Assembly (NCBI GenBank): GCA_030407315.1
Contig: JALQPE010002007.1
Coordinates: forward strand, 1-64,000
Direction of reading: 5' to 3'
Origin: Asparagopsis taxiformis
Taxonomy: Eukaryota; Rhodophyta; Florideophyceae; Bonnemaisoniales; Bonnemaisoniaceae
DNA length: 64,000 bases
The number at the start of each line of letters is the position of its first letter. Positions within the stretch are counted from its first letter, which is position 1. This document shows positions 45,015 to 55,075 of this stretch, piece by piece. The notes beneath the pieces were generated by a model, which was given only the letters and a program-made list of their open reading frames with translations, was not told the origin of the DNA and ran no database searches. Made by a program: the position numbers and the translations under genes.

Positions 45015-48000
45015 TCAGATATCTAAACGCTCCCAGTAGTTGACATTGAAGGGAGGCTGTAGCAACTTCTCCCTGGAAGTTCGCAGTGATAGATGGGACC
45101 GGATAGGATGCTGGTACCTCACCGAAGAACGACCCTCCGCGAATCCCATTCCTCCGTGATACACGTCCGTTCGGCATACAAGCAGGGAATACGGTGGGAT
45201 GCGCACGTTCGTCACTGGCACGCGGTACTTGTCTTTCGCTGGATGACTTAGGCACACATGGCTGAACTTGGCGATACGAATGATGAACCCATCCGCACCA
45301 GCAGCCATCATGAAATATGATGGCGAGTTGAGAGGACCAGTTCCAGTTCCCTCACGGACGGGAACATCGGTATGCATAAGTTGCTCCTGACTACCTTCTG
45401 CGGTCAAAATCAGACGAAGACCCGTTTCTGGAAAGACCACCGCTTCTTCTCTTCCAAACCCGAGCTTCAGGTTCTCCGCACAAATCGCCTTACCTAGCTC
45501 CAGAATCAGCTTGTTCCTGTACTGCCGCGCGCTTTCTTGCTCAAGGTCATCGCAGATGCTTTTCCGGTCCGTCTTGAATACACCAGTGCTGTCTTTCGGT
45601 CGAAGTGGTTTCCACGGGTTCTTCTGACTTGCACTTGAGCCACTTGTAGTACCTTGGAATGTGCTGGCCATCTGTGTGAATAACTCGTGCGTAGCTGCTC
45701 CCACTGTAGTAGAAGAGAAAATGTCTTGCAACACCACGTAACCAAGCTCGTCGATCATTCTTCTCTGGTAGCTGAAGTATTGTTGGCTTTCACAAGAACC
45801 GAGGGGACATACCAAAGTAGAGTAGCCTGCAGCTGCTTCCATTATCTCCGTCCGGATTGTATCAATGTCTTCTTCTGTGATATAATACTTCATTCTCGAG
45901 TTGGAAGGAACGCATAAAGGCAGCTTCTCAGGTATCTCCTCTGCGAATGTGCGGTCTGGAAGGGAGTTTTCTTGCTCGTCAGTGAAGAGTGGTGCTTCTT
46001 CTCCAGTCGTTCGTTTTCTTGCATTGACTCTACTCTTCTTTTCCCGGGGAGGCCCAATCTCAATGTTGTCATCCGGCGTATTGGGCTCAGAAAACTTCGC
46101 GCTAGTATCTTCCCTTCTTCGCTTCTTATCCAACCTGGACTCGTTTTCATCGCCGCTTCCACCAGAACTCCTGCTTCTTCCCGAATTCTCCTTGTCCACT
46201 TCGGCCGGGCTAGTGCTGTAAGTTTCTGGTGTCCTGATTCGAAGTTTCAATATCACAGAGCGGTTCTGCGCATCTCCAGCTTGTTGTCCAGGCGTGTCTA
46301 TGTCCATGCGACCACTATTGTCCAAGTTGATATCCAGACTTTGCGTATCGCCGCTTTGTTTCCTTCCCTGAGGAAGATCTTCTCTGACAATCCTTCCCGG
46401 CGAATTATCCCTGGCACGACTTTCCCGCTCTGCCCTTGAAGCTGAAAGACGTTCCTGTTCTTTTTGGAGAACAGCAAGACGTTCTGCTTCCCTCTTCTCA
46501 GCTGCTGCAAGACGCGTGGCAGGACGTTCCTGTCCTCCCTCTTTTGCTGCGGCAGGACGGTCTTCTGCTTCTTTCGGGGTGCTCAGAGGTGCCTCTTCTA
46601 TTGCTTTCGTCGCGACAGCAGGAATCACTTCTTCAGCCACCACATTTGGAGTAATTTCCTGTTCTTCCTCCACAACAGCAGAAACTTCCTGCTCTGCTTG
46701 GGCTTCGGCAGATACTCCTTCTTCTGCTTGAACAGGACCAGAAGTTTCCACAGTTTCCTTCTCTGTAGAATTATTTCCCTGTTCTGCGGCAGTAGGTGCT
46801 TCTTCGTCTTCTGCTTTGGCGCCATCAACAAGTGCTTTTTCTATTTCTCCGGGGGTCATGCGATTCCGTTCCCTCTCCTCCTCCGCTTTCGTCTCCTGCA
46901 TTGCCTTTGTCCCGGTAGCATATTCCAGTTTGTCGTAAAAACTGTTTGTAAACATCCCGTTCTTGGTTCTCAGACTGCTACTGTCTACCACGTCGTCATG
47001 AAAGTCGACAAGGACGAATACAATGCGCTCTCCAATGCGATGATCATTATCCCCGACCTCCTTCGCGTTTTCTGCTGCCAAATCCGTTCGCACGAATTCC
47101 TCCATCGTTGCAGAGTTCAACCACTTGCGGACGACCTCTGCCATATCATAGATGGCCAACAGAGCCAGTAGCCAAGTGCGCATCGTGAACGGACTTCCGC
47201 TTCCGATATTTCTGACAAGTCCTCTCTTCCTCCTCATCCTTGTCCACGACGCTGTCATCTCGAGCACAAACCACTGGAACCACTCCTTATCGCGCGTCCC
47301 GCGTCCGTCCGTGCCATTGCGGAATATTGCGTTATTGACAAGATCGAGCACGCACCCGTACATATCGGCAGAGTCAATTCGAGAAAAGTCCGGATCTCTT
47401 CCCTCGGTTCTTGCATCCTCGATTTCTCTGTTCCTATCCAAAGCATTGTAAACGCTAGGGATAGAGCTCCAGTACACGAAAGCAACGCTGTCTGTGCGAT
47501 TGAACCCCTTCGCAATGTTGATGTACTGCCTATACGAGTTCTCCGAACGGTTCCTGTCGGACGGCAGAATATAGCTCACTTCTTTCAGAATAGGAATAAG
47601 CCGGACAACAGGAAGATCCATCTGGTTGGAAAACCTGAGAAACTCTATGACCGCACAGACATTGTCGGCAATGCTCACAGAAGCGACATCGTGAGTTTGT
47701 ATATTGGCTTCGAGAGACAGTTTCAGAACCTCCAGCGCATCGAAAATTAGACGCCCGTTCGGCGCAATCAACTGTTGTACCCAAACCAATTCCAAGGAAT
47801 CCCTGTTCTTTCCTGAGTACTTCTCCAGGCATAGTTGCAGAGCAGCTATGCGATGAGAGCCATCGATGCAGTAAAACTCGTCTCCTTCGTTATCTTCCAT
47901 TTTGCAGACTGTAATCATAGTTCCAGTGGTAGAGAAACCTCTATCCATGAAAATGCTGGCCAGTTCGTTTACACGACCCGGTCGCACCAAACGGGAGGTC

Positions 48001-48275
48001 ACTGTCGGAAATTTCACTTTGCGAGGATCAACTTGCACTTTAGAAGAGCTGTACTGAGCAATAGTGATGCTTTTCTCTTCAGCAGAAGGAGAATTGCTCT
48101 TCTCCGCTGTAGTATTCATGATACTATTGTCTCCCATTGTAATCCCTGCAATCTCAGTTCGTTCAATCGGTTCTCTGTTCAAATGTTGTGTAGACGATGA
48201 AATCCACAATTGTGGTACCTCCGAGTGCGCTTCCCGTCTCTCAGCTTCCTCTCTTATACTGTCCGGACAAGACAT
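45015..48275 (-). CDS. ParB-like domain / Fe(II)-2OG dioxygenase fusion (intact)
   Basis: 1086 residues from the ATG at 48275. A ParB/sulfiredoxin-like domain spans about 80-160 with signature DGSHR at 138-142. A helical domain (about 190-440, 'VASVSIADNVCAVIEF' and 'YWSSIPS') is shared with the decayed neighbour. A long Glu/Ala/Arg linker with coiled-coil character (about 460-660) and a basic patch (RKRTTG) lead to the catalytic region from about 820. There, HTD at 968-970, histidine 1040 (VYHGG) and arginine 1053 (SVRYQ) give the H-x-D…H…R set for iron and 2-oxoglutarate binding. The likely role is oxidation of a methylated base or lysine in chromatin (inference from the methyltransferase partner). 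ParB-like domains are also linked to base-modifying dioxygenases in some phages. No break was found. Family B repeats stand on both sides. Confidence 0.82.
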   Translation of the reverse strand: MSCPDSIREEAERREAHSEVPQLWISSSTQHLNREPIERTEIAGITMGDNSIMNTTAEKSNSPSAEEKSITIAQYSSSKVQVDPRKVKFPTVTSRLVRPGRVNELASIFMDRGFSTTGTMITVCKMEDNEGDEFYCIDGSHRIAALQLCLEKYSGKNRDSLELVWVQQLIAPNGRLIFDALEVLKLSLEANIQTHDVASVSIADNVCAVIEFLRFSNQMDLPVVRLIPILKEVSYILPSDRNRSENSYRQYINIAKGFNRTDSVAFVYWSSIPSVYNALDRNREIEDARTEGRDPDFSRIDSADMYGCVLDLVNNAIFRNGTDGRGTRDKEWFQWFVLEMTASWTRMRRKRGLVRNIGSGSPFTMRTWLLALLAIYDMAEVVRKWLNSATMEEFVRTDLAAENAKEVGDNDHRIGERIVFVLVDFHDDVVDSSSLRTKNGMFTNSFYDKLEYATGTKAMQETKAEEERERNRMTPGEIEKALVDGAKAEDEEAPTAAEQGNNSTEKETVETSGPVQAEEGVSAEAQAEQEVSAVVEEEQEITPNVVAEEVIPAVATKAIEEAPLSTPKEAEDRPAAAKEGGQERPATRLAAAEKREAERLAVLQKEQERLSASRAERESRARDNSPGRIVREDLPQGRKQSGDTQSLDINLDNSGRMDIDTPGQQAGDAQNRSVILKLRIRTPETYSTSPAEVDKENSGRSRSSGGSGDENESRLDKKRRREDTSAKFSEPNTPDDNIEIGPPREKKSRVNARKRTTGEEAPLFTDEQENSLPDRTFAEEIPEKLPLCVPSNSRMKYYITEEDIDTIRTEIMEAAAGYSTLVCPLGSCESQQYFSYQRRMIDELGYVVLQDIFSSTTVGAATHELFTQMASTFQGTTSGSSASQKNPWKPLRPKDSTGVFKTDRKSICDDLEQESARQYRNKLILELGKAICAENLKLGFGREEAVVFPETGLRLILTAEGSQEQLMHTDVPVREGTGTGPLNSPSYFMMAAGADGFIIRIAKFSHVCLSHPAKDKYRVPVTNVRIPPYSLLVCRTDVYHGGMGFAEGRSSVRYQHPIRSHLSLRTSREKLLQPPFNVNYWERLDI

Positions 48276-48950
48276 TCCCTACCTACGTTCAGTCCTGATG
48301 AACCTTACGCTGCACCCGCTCAGCACCTCTGACTCTACCTGATCCTGATACCTCCACAAAGCGTTTAGCCCTTTCCATCAATCTACACCTAATAGTATGT
48401 ACCTCTAGCGCATATAATGCAATCGAACCCGTTTACCTCACCACGTCAATTATCATTCATATTCCAACAACCTATTTCATCCACACTCTCCACCTCGCTT
48501 CTTCTTCCGTACCATTGATTCCTATCAATCGATTCTACGTGAGTTTTATACATTTACTACGATCCACCTCTCCTACAAGTCTGAAAAATTCATTTCTACA
48601 CTAACTTTTGCTACTCACAAATAACGGTTCCCGTGCAGGCCACTGCTTGAATTTCTTCCTATTGGCGTACTCGGCTGCAAAGGATTCATAGACTATTTAA
48701 ACGGTGATCATATAAATGGTTTTCAATGTGCTCCAATGGACAATACACCAAAGAACATCAATATGAATTCATTTCAACTACCTATTCACTACTGCGATTC
48801 AGTTTTCTTGCATACCAAATCTCATTGCGTTCCTACCCTAGTCGATTCAAAATGCTTCCTCCTCGTCAGTTGATCAATATTCCTTATTCCTTACAACGAG
48901 CAGGTCCTCTGGACATCCTAAAGTTGGTTACTTAACCTTAACTATCGATG
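48276..48950. promoter_or_regulatory. Upstream region of intact ParB-dioxygenase gene
   Basis: 675 bp of AT-rich, C/T-rich DNA between the dioxygenase ATG and a family B cluster. It must hold the dioxygenase promoter (minus strand). No other gene seen. Confidence 0.4.
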
Positions 48951-49380
48951 AATTTGCTGTAATGAAACGTTTTCTTACAGCAAAGTCATCGTTACGATGA
49001 CTTTGCTGTAAGAAAAGAAAACATTACAGCAGCCATGATTTCTTTACCGGGTAAAAAATTGTGGCCGCTGTAATGAAACGTTTTCTTACAGCAAAGTCAT
49101 CGTAACGATGACTTTGCTGTAAGAAAGCAAATCATTACAGCGGCCACAATTTTTTTACCCGGTAAAATTTCTTGCTGATTTTTTACCCGGTAAAAAATTC
49201 TTCGGCCACTGCAAGGAAACGGTTCCTTACAGCAAAGTCATCGTTACGATGACTTTGCTGTAAGAAAGCAAATCATTACAGCTGCCACGATTTTTTTACC
49301 CGGTAAAAATTCTTGGCCACTGTAATGGAAACGTTTTCTTACAGCAAAGTCATCGTAACGATGACTTTGCTGTAAGCATA
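48951..49380. repeat. Family B palindromic cluster 4
   Basis: Four copies of the 37-bp palindrome (about 48975, 49086, 49227 and 49339) alternate with ATTACAGCGGCCACAATTTT modules and TTTTACCCGGTAAAA palindromes. It is the largest of the family B sites. It lies between the intact dioxygenase gene and the 3' end of the second transposase. Confidence 0.9.
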
Positions 49381-49496
49381 CCTCCCTCCATCCTCTCAGA
49401 TCCTCTCCCCACTACTTTGCACCAATCCACCAACGCCCTAGAGTGTACAATTCATATGTGATGCATCTGGTTATTCATTTTATTCTTCCCTAAAAA

Positions 49497-52400
49497 TCAT
49501 GCAGCCCTCGGTGGAAATCCGTCTCGCCTACATAGTGCATATATCTCTCCACCCTCCAGCAGTCCGGGTCCGTGCCTTACCTCCCTCATGTTCTCATCAT
49601 ATTCGCATACACTCCCATTGCAATAGTGCATACCAAACACCTCAGTGACTCCCTCACTCATCTCCACAATTACTGTTCGTCGCCTCTCTTCGACCTTGAA
49701 CACTCCTTCATCAGTTTTTTGCAAACCCAGGCAAACTCCATAAGCTGTACCTTGCTCATCTCTCGCACTCTCGTTCCTCAGGATAAAGAACGCTAGAACA
49801 ATAAAAAACCGCGGTTCATAATTAATTCTTCCCCGCATTATCTCTGATGTGAGACGAGACGCCGGGTACAGAATCGCTTGTGAAGTTGCACCATCCTCAC
49901 ATGTCCTCTGTTCAGGGCAAACAGCATGGATGATAGCTCCTGATTCTAGAGAGCCAGACCTCTGCACTGTTTTCCTTCCCCACTCTGTCGTAGTGCTTCT
50001 AGAAACTCTTCTCACCCATTCGGCATACTTTCCACACCCGCTTGTTCCGCTTCCGTACCTTTCGGTAAAGAACCGTTTGAAAACACCTACAGCACCCTCT
50101 GCCATATCACATTTTCCATTCATGTACTCCTTGACCTCGTCAATAGATATACCTCCATGCCCTCTCCACGTCACAATTTCACCATCCGCCGACAATATCT
50201 TTCCTCGACGCTGGGAGAGAAGCTGGAGAACCGGTTCCTGGAAGCAGTTTTTCACTACCTCGTCTTCCACATCTATTTCTCTCCCTAGCTCCTGTGAAAG
50301 AACGTTGACCATTTGAGAGCATTCGGACGAGGACCAATGTTGTGGCTCCATGCCGATTTCGCGCAAAACAATGGCCACTCTCGTCTGCCAGTCATCCGCA
50401 AGAACTAATTCCAGCGCTGAAAGCTGTTCGCTTTGGTGATTGGACATTCTCACACCTTTCTTCAGCGGCTGATGCATCCGTTCGAATATAAGCTCCTGCA
50501 CGTGCTTCACAGAGCCGTAGGCAGGAAGCGTATGAACACAAAACTCGACAAGACGATGAACATTAGGCTTGTCCAAATGTGCTCCTGCTCCCTTCACTTT
50601 CCGACAATACTCATTCAACGTCTCCACGTAGTCTACAGTTCTTCCCAGAATGTATTCATTCCTGCCACCTTCTCCGTCAGCCGTCTCTACTTCATGTGGA
50701 CCGTCTTTCCACCATACGGGCATGAAACTAATACACGAAACCAGCTTCTGAAACATCACTACTAGTTTGACGGCCCCATCAAATTTTTCACGATGACCTT
50801 CCCCTTTCCCATCCATCATTCGAGCTGCGTTTTCGAATGCCATAGGTGCTATCAGCAGCACACTGAATATGTCACTCATGTTCATGGAAAGCAGATTGTT
50901 GGTTCCAAATAAACGGTTCTGCCTTCCCATCCTGAACTTCTTCAGAGCGCCCAGAATTTGCAATTCAGCTACCTCTCGAATTCGTGGGCTGGCAGCTGAA
51001 ATACAAGCGTTCAGTACATCTTGTGCCAGTCCAGACAATAGATGGTCAGGTGCTATCACTGCGGAACGGTACGGGTCAAAAATTGCTGGGACAACTGAAA
51101 CTCCGTTTTCCGTCTTCGGTACTTCTTCCTGCACTGCTTCCAAGGAAGTGCTCAGGACATGAAATGGTAAATCTTCCCCTTCTTCTGCAGCCAGTCCGAG
51201 AGTGCGAAGCTGGGTTTCTGTGGCATCCTTACGTGTCGATGCATTCCGATACTTGCTCCTGGCATGCGTCGATGTTTGCCCGTTCACTACCGAAGTGTAT
51301 GCATTCTTCGTGCCACCAGTACTGCTCAGGTCATATTTGCGGAAACTGCAGATGTGGCACGGAGAGTTTGATGTGTGTCCAAGAACATCCAGGGTATGTG
51401 AAACTGCAGGATAGTCTCCAATGCTCCCCACTGGGTCTAGAAATACCACAACATCTTCTCCCTCTGCATTTTTCGTTGGGAAACCCTCTGTGCTTCCCCG
51501 CACTATATCTTGAACGATATATCGCAATACACAATTTGTGGACACTCCCGGAGGTGGCAAACCAATCACTCGAACCGCTTGGTAGCTTCCCCTTTTCCGA
51601 GGTGGTAGATTGAGAGGTAACATATAGCATCCACCAAAACTTCCCTTCCTGCTTGTGAATGGTTCGAAGTCATCCGTGTAAAGGAGAAATCGGTAAACAA
51701 AGTAGTTTCGACCATCCTCCAGCTTTCCCCAACATGGTGCATCTTCTCGCGGAGACGCTGGGTGCCATTGCGACCTGTGGTCTCCGAAACCATCCGAGAA
51801 CACCCCTGAAACACGAATTTCTTCATAGTTGGGGCTTCCAAGTCCATCGGGCGGGTTTCTGGCTTCAGCAAAGCTCGCGCCCGGTGAAAAGCAAAGTAAC
51901 ATGGTGGATGCTTCTCCGACCTGCTCTTTCAAATACCTGTTCACCAATACGACGTGTGGAACAATATCACCCTCTTCCATTCCAATTGGTAATAGAACGG
52001 TTATCACGTCCCCAGCTCGTGTTCCTTTTCCCTTGGCTCCTGCTCCGATTACACATTGCGATATCGCTCGCAGAGCATGCTGCCTCTCCCATTCCAATAG
52101 ATGTGACATTCGCGGCTGCAGATATTTTTCGACATGCACATCATGCTCACCGTCGTGTCGAGCCTCATAGGTAACTATGGTCCTAGCATGAAGTTCCCAC
52201 AACGATGTAACTGCCACTCTTCTCCTCTTCGGTTTCCCACCATCTCTGTCATTCTTCCTAAACCCTTTTGCTCTTTCGATGACGGCAACCTGACGAGCTC
52301 CTGGATGACATCGGATTCGAATTGCTGTTCCATCAGGTACATAAATGTGCTTCAAACCCTTTTTCCCATCGCTGTCAATGGGAACAACTGCTGTGCGAAC

Positions 52401-53300
52401 GAATGGGTCGCTCAAAACACCCCTCCTGCACTTTGCGATGAACGAATCTTCAATGCTGCACTCTGCGGTTGATTTTTCTCCTTCCGAGCTTCGATTGTTC
52501 GCGTCACTGCGGAATGCTTTAAAGATTGGTCGAGTCTGGACATCTTTCAGAGCCCATGTGCTTGGGAGTACAATACGAACTTTCGCCATTCCTCCACAAT
52601 TGTCTCTGTCATCTGTTGTTCCACGGGTTCCTACTGCACCTCGATGCTGTGCAGCTCTTGCTCCGCTCTTTCGAAGGTCTATCGGAAACTCTATGTCACA
52701 GCTCTTTGCATAGCAGTGTTTCCTCAAGAATGGTAGTATCTTCTGTCGCATCACAGAGTCCGACGGGACATGCTCACTTGGATCTCTGCGGAAATTCATT
52801 CCGAACAGGGTACCTTCATAGTGGGCTCTTGTCATTCTTTGAGTTCCACTCAGCTGAAGAGCCCCATACATTGCAGGCCATCGTAGTAGTGCCTTGAAAT
52901 CACCACATGCTTCATCCCCAGCATTTGGGTCTATCGGGCCTCCAGTTGAAATAGAATCAGAACCTCGTCCGGTTGCTTCTTCCGATTCCATTAGCGTGCT
53001 CGATGCTATGTAGATGTCACTTCCATCTTCATCGTTGTTGCTGTACACATCAATACAACCTTCTATTGTGTCACCCATAGGGATTGGGGACTCCAATAGG
53101 TCATCTGTGGTACACTCACGTCGTAGCTCATTACCTCTCGGGATTTCTTTGTTCATGCAGGCTGCATCACTGCTGCGGATTTCTCCCTGCAGTTTCCCAG
53201 GAAGCTGTTCACTGGGACTGGCCACATTGAGTGAATCGAATCTCGCCTTTGTCCTACGACTTGTGGTTTTCTTTCGAATAGGAGTCCGTCTCGGAGCCAT
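49497..53300 (-). CDS. Divergent DDE transposase-like protein
   Basis: 1267 residues from the ATG at 53300, with a basic N-terminus (MAPRRTPIRKKTTSRRTKAR) suited to nuclear import. I see three blocks, in order, that mirror the Plavaka-like protein at 3070. (1) 'GDYPAVSHTLDVLGH' ending in PCHIC at about 627-652, versus 'CCDFPEAKEL' and CHRC. (2) 'DHLLSGLAQDVLNACI' at about 752, versus 'LHNLHLGISKLIK'. (3) 'PNVHRLVEFCVHTLPAYG', then ELIFERMHQPLKK at about 908-945, versus 'FKFHLLDHLPGDLQRYG' and HSHLLFKQ. These blocks hold the likely D, D and E. No zinc finger is visible at the N-terminus. The gene is open throughout and may be the mobilising enzyme of element 2. The low overall similarity to the first transposase means the two elements parted long ago. 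Confidence 0.68.
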   Translation of the reverse strand: MAPRRTPIRKKTTSRRTKARFDSLNVASPSEQLPGKLQGEIRSSDAACMNKEIPRGNELRRECTTDDLLESPIPMGDTIEGCIDVYSNNDEDGSDIYIASSTLMESEEATGRGSDSISTGGPIDPNAGDEACGDFKALLRWPAMYGALQLSGTQRMTRAHYEGTLFGMNFRRDPSEHVPSDSVMRQKILPFLRKHCYAKSCDIEFPIDLRKSGARAAQHRGAVGTRGTTDDRDNCGGMAKVRIVLPSTWALKDVQTRPIFKAFRSDANNRSSEGEKSTAECSIEDSFIAKCRRGVLSDPFVRTAVVPIDSDGKKGLKHIYVPDGTAIRIRCHPGARQVAVIERAKGFRKNDRDGGKPKRRRVAVTSLWELHARTIVTYEARHDGEHDVHVEKYLQPRMSHLLEWERQHALRAISQCVIGAGAKGKGTRAGDVITVLLPIGMEEGDIVPHVVLVNRYLKEQVGEASTMLLCFSPGASFAEARNPPDGLGSPNYEEIRVSGVFSDGFGDHRSQWHPASPREDAPCWGKLEDGRNYFVYRFLLYTDDFEPFTSRKGSFGGCYMLPLNLPPRKRGSYQAVRVIGLPPPGVSTNCVLRYIVQDIVRGSTEGFPTKNAEGEDVVVFLDPVGSIGDYPAVSHTLDVLGHTSNSPCHICSFRKYDLSSTGGTKNAYTSVVNGQTSTHARSKYRNASTRKDATETQLRTLGLAAEEGEDLPFHVLSTSLEAVQEEVPKTENGVSVVPAIFDPYRSAVIAPDHLLSGLAQDVLNACISAASPRIREVAELQILGALKKFRMGRQNRLFGTNNLLSMNMSDIFSVLLIAPMAFENAARMMDGKGEGHREKFDGAVKLVVMFQKLVSCISFMPVWWKDGPHEVETADGEGGRNEYILGRTVDYVETLNEYCRKVKGAGAHLDKPNVHRLVEFCVHTLPAYGSVKHVQELIFERMHQPLKKGVRMSNHQSEQLSALELVLADDWQTRVAIVLREIGMEPQHWSSSECSQMVNVLSQELGREIDVEDEVVKNCFQEPVLQLLSQRRGKILSADGEIVTWRGHGGISIDEVKEYMNGKCDMAEGAVGVFKRFFTERYGSGTSGCGKYAEWVRRVSRSTTTEWGRKTVQRSGSLESGAIIHAVCPEQRTCEDGATSQAILYPASRLTSEIMRGRINYEPRFFIVLAFFILRNESARDEQGTAYGVCLGLQKTDEGVFKVEERRRTVIVEMSEGVTEVFGMHYCNGSVCEYDENMREVRHGPGLLEGGEIYALCRRDGFPPRAA

Positions 53301-54258
53301 CTTGATGTTTTTGTTCTTTTCTTCTTCGCTCAGTTTTGTTGCATAGAATACAACTCTAAACTTCTACGACATGACTACTATCTCAATACAGTATTACTTT
53401 TAACCGTTACGAAAACTTTCCAGGGTTTCATTCGATCCAATGAACTGGTTCACCACAATTCTTTGTCCTATGCTCATTTCTTTATACACATTGATTGCTA
53501 TTTCATCCGGACTCAACATCGTTTTGCTATCTTGTATCGCATTCCCTAACCACAAACCCAACCAAGATGTATCCATTTCCGGAAAACGGCCGTTTATTTC
53601 GCAGTGATGCTCTAGGCACTAATACTGAATCTGATTTTCTCATACACGTACTTCCTACTCGTATACTCTACCATTTTCGGCCCTATTTACAAGTTGGAAG
53701 CACAATCTCTCGTTGAATCGTACTCGGTGTGATATCTTAAATTAGCATAAATTTATATATTGCAATGCAGATTCACTGCTCGCTTGCAACATGAAAATTA
53801 TAAAATTTCTCCCACACTGCTGTTTCCTAGCCGCCCACATCCACGTGGCCCGCTTTGACTGCCTGCCAAGTGTGCTCAGAGCATGCAATGACGTCATCGA
53901 TATATACCGTCCACATCATCACTGGAAGCGCGGACTTCTCGTCCAGGAAAGGGCGCCATTTTTCCTACTCCTCGCCTCACCCTTTTCTGTAGGCCCCATA
54001 TGCTAGTGTTTTTCCTATATTTCTGTAGTGATGACGTCATTATAGACTAGAGAAGGCGGTAGAAGATACAATAATTTTGCGCCTGTTCTGCCAGGTCATG
54101 TGCTTCAAAGCGTAATTCGCACCCCAGGTATCGTTTTTCTGGGCCTCCCATCCCACCGCTCTGTTTCAAAATTATCCCTCTATCGTTCTCCTACACGTCA
54201 TTTCCGCCCGTAGAGTACTACTTAAACGACAGATTCTGGAAATCCCTGTTTCCATCTT
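53301..54258. other. Intergenic, no gene seen
   Basis: The first few hundred bases are the transposase promoter (minus strand). Two TGACGTCA octamers (53889-53896 and 54032-54039) resemble CRE/ATF sites. No coding region recognised. Confidence 0.4.
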
Positions 54259-54395
54259 CATATCCGTCGGAAACAAAGCAACAACCCTGGCCGTGGAAGC
54301 AGTATAGATCATCTAAACTGCTTCCAAAGCGTAAGTTGTAGATCATCAATACTGCTTCCAAGGCCAAAGTTGTTGCTTTGTCTCCGACGAATATG
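54259..54395. repeat. Imperfect hairpin with ~60-base arms
   Basis: The left arm (54259-54318) and right arm (54333-54395) are inverted with a few mismatches. Both contain ACAAAGCAACAAC, GTGGAAGCAGTAT or their complements. The loop is about 15 bases. A transcript would fold into a long stem, so a MITE or small-RNA precursor is possible. Confidence 0.75.
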
Positions 54396-55075
54396 AACCA
54401 TGATGGTACGTTTCCACAACTCACGCCACTAACCCAGTTTTCTATTTGTTTTCTCTTTCTCAGGTTTCCAGTCGGTGAGTGTTCCACTTCTACTTTCATT
54501 TATCTTTCTCTCTTACCACTTCTCCATACTTTTCTTTTCTGCCTGTGAGTACATATCTCAATTTGGGATGCAATGGTATTTGTTAAGGTACGTTAGTCTC
54601 CTAATCACCATCAATTTCCCTCTCCAATTCAACGTCACTAACTTGTTTCCTTTCTCTACATCATTTTTTCTTCTTCTCTTCATTTCCTAGCTTATTCATG
54701 CAGCTCAATCAGTTGATAGATTTGTAGACTTTTCTAGTAGTTTTAGTTTTACTCGTCGGAATAGTGTTAGTTGTAGTAGCATTTTTAACATAGGGATTGT
54801 TTATTCTCAATGTAGCCTGCGCAAATAAACAAATCCAGAGTGAAGCTTCCCATATCGCACCCTCTTAGACTGCTACCTATCCTACCGCGTATACCTCTCG
54901 CTAGCTCATAGTCACTACGAAATAAAAATTCCTAGCCGTACTATTCTGTCCATTTCCAAGTAGATACCGTCCATGCCCCATCCTCATAGCGCTAGAACTG
55001 CCTCCCTCTACCCCAAAAAGATGCCCACGACAGCGTGACGCTCCATCTCATCCACCACTCCCAGACACCGAATTT
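54396..55075. other. Intergenic, no gene seen
   Basis: AT-rich, T-rich DNA. Short open frames with no domains. Nothing recognised. Confidence 0.4.

Noticed and set aside
3070..53300. Bacterial or phage origin because of ParB-like and DPPY methyltransferase domains
   Set aside because: SET domains, chromodomain retroelements, polyadenylation signals and Kozak contexts are eukaryotic. Prokaryotic domain ancestry is possible, but the window is not bacterial.
53889..54039. Two TGACGTCA octamers as a regulatory module
   Set aside because: Only two short sites 140 bp apart without other evidence; mentioned in the intergenic entry only.
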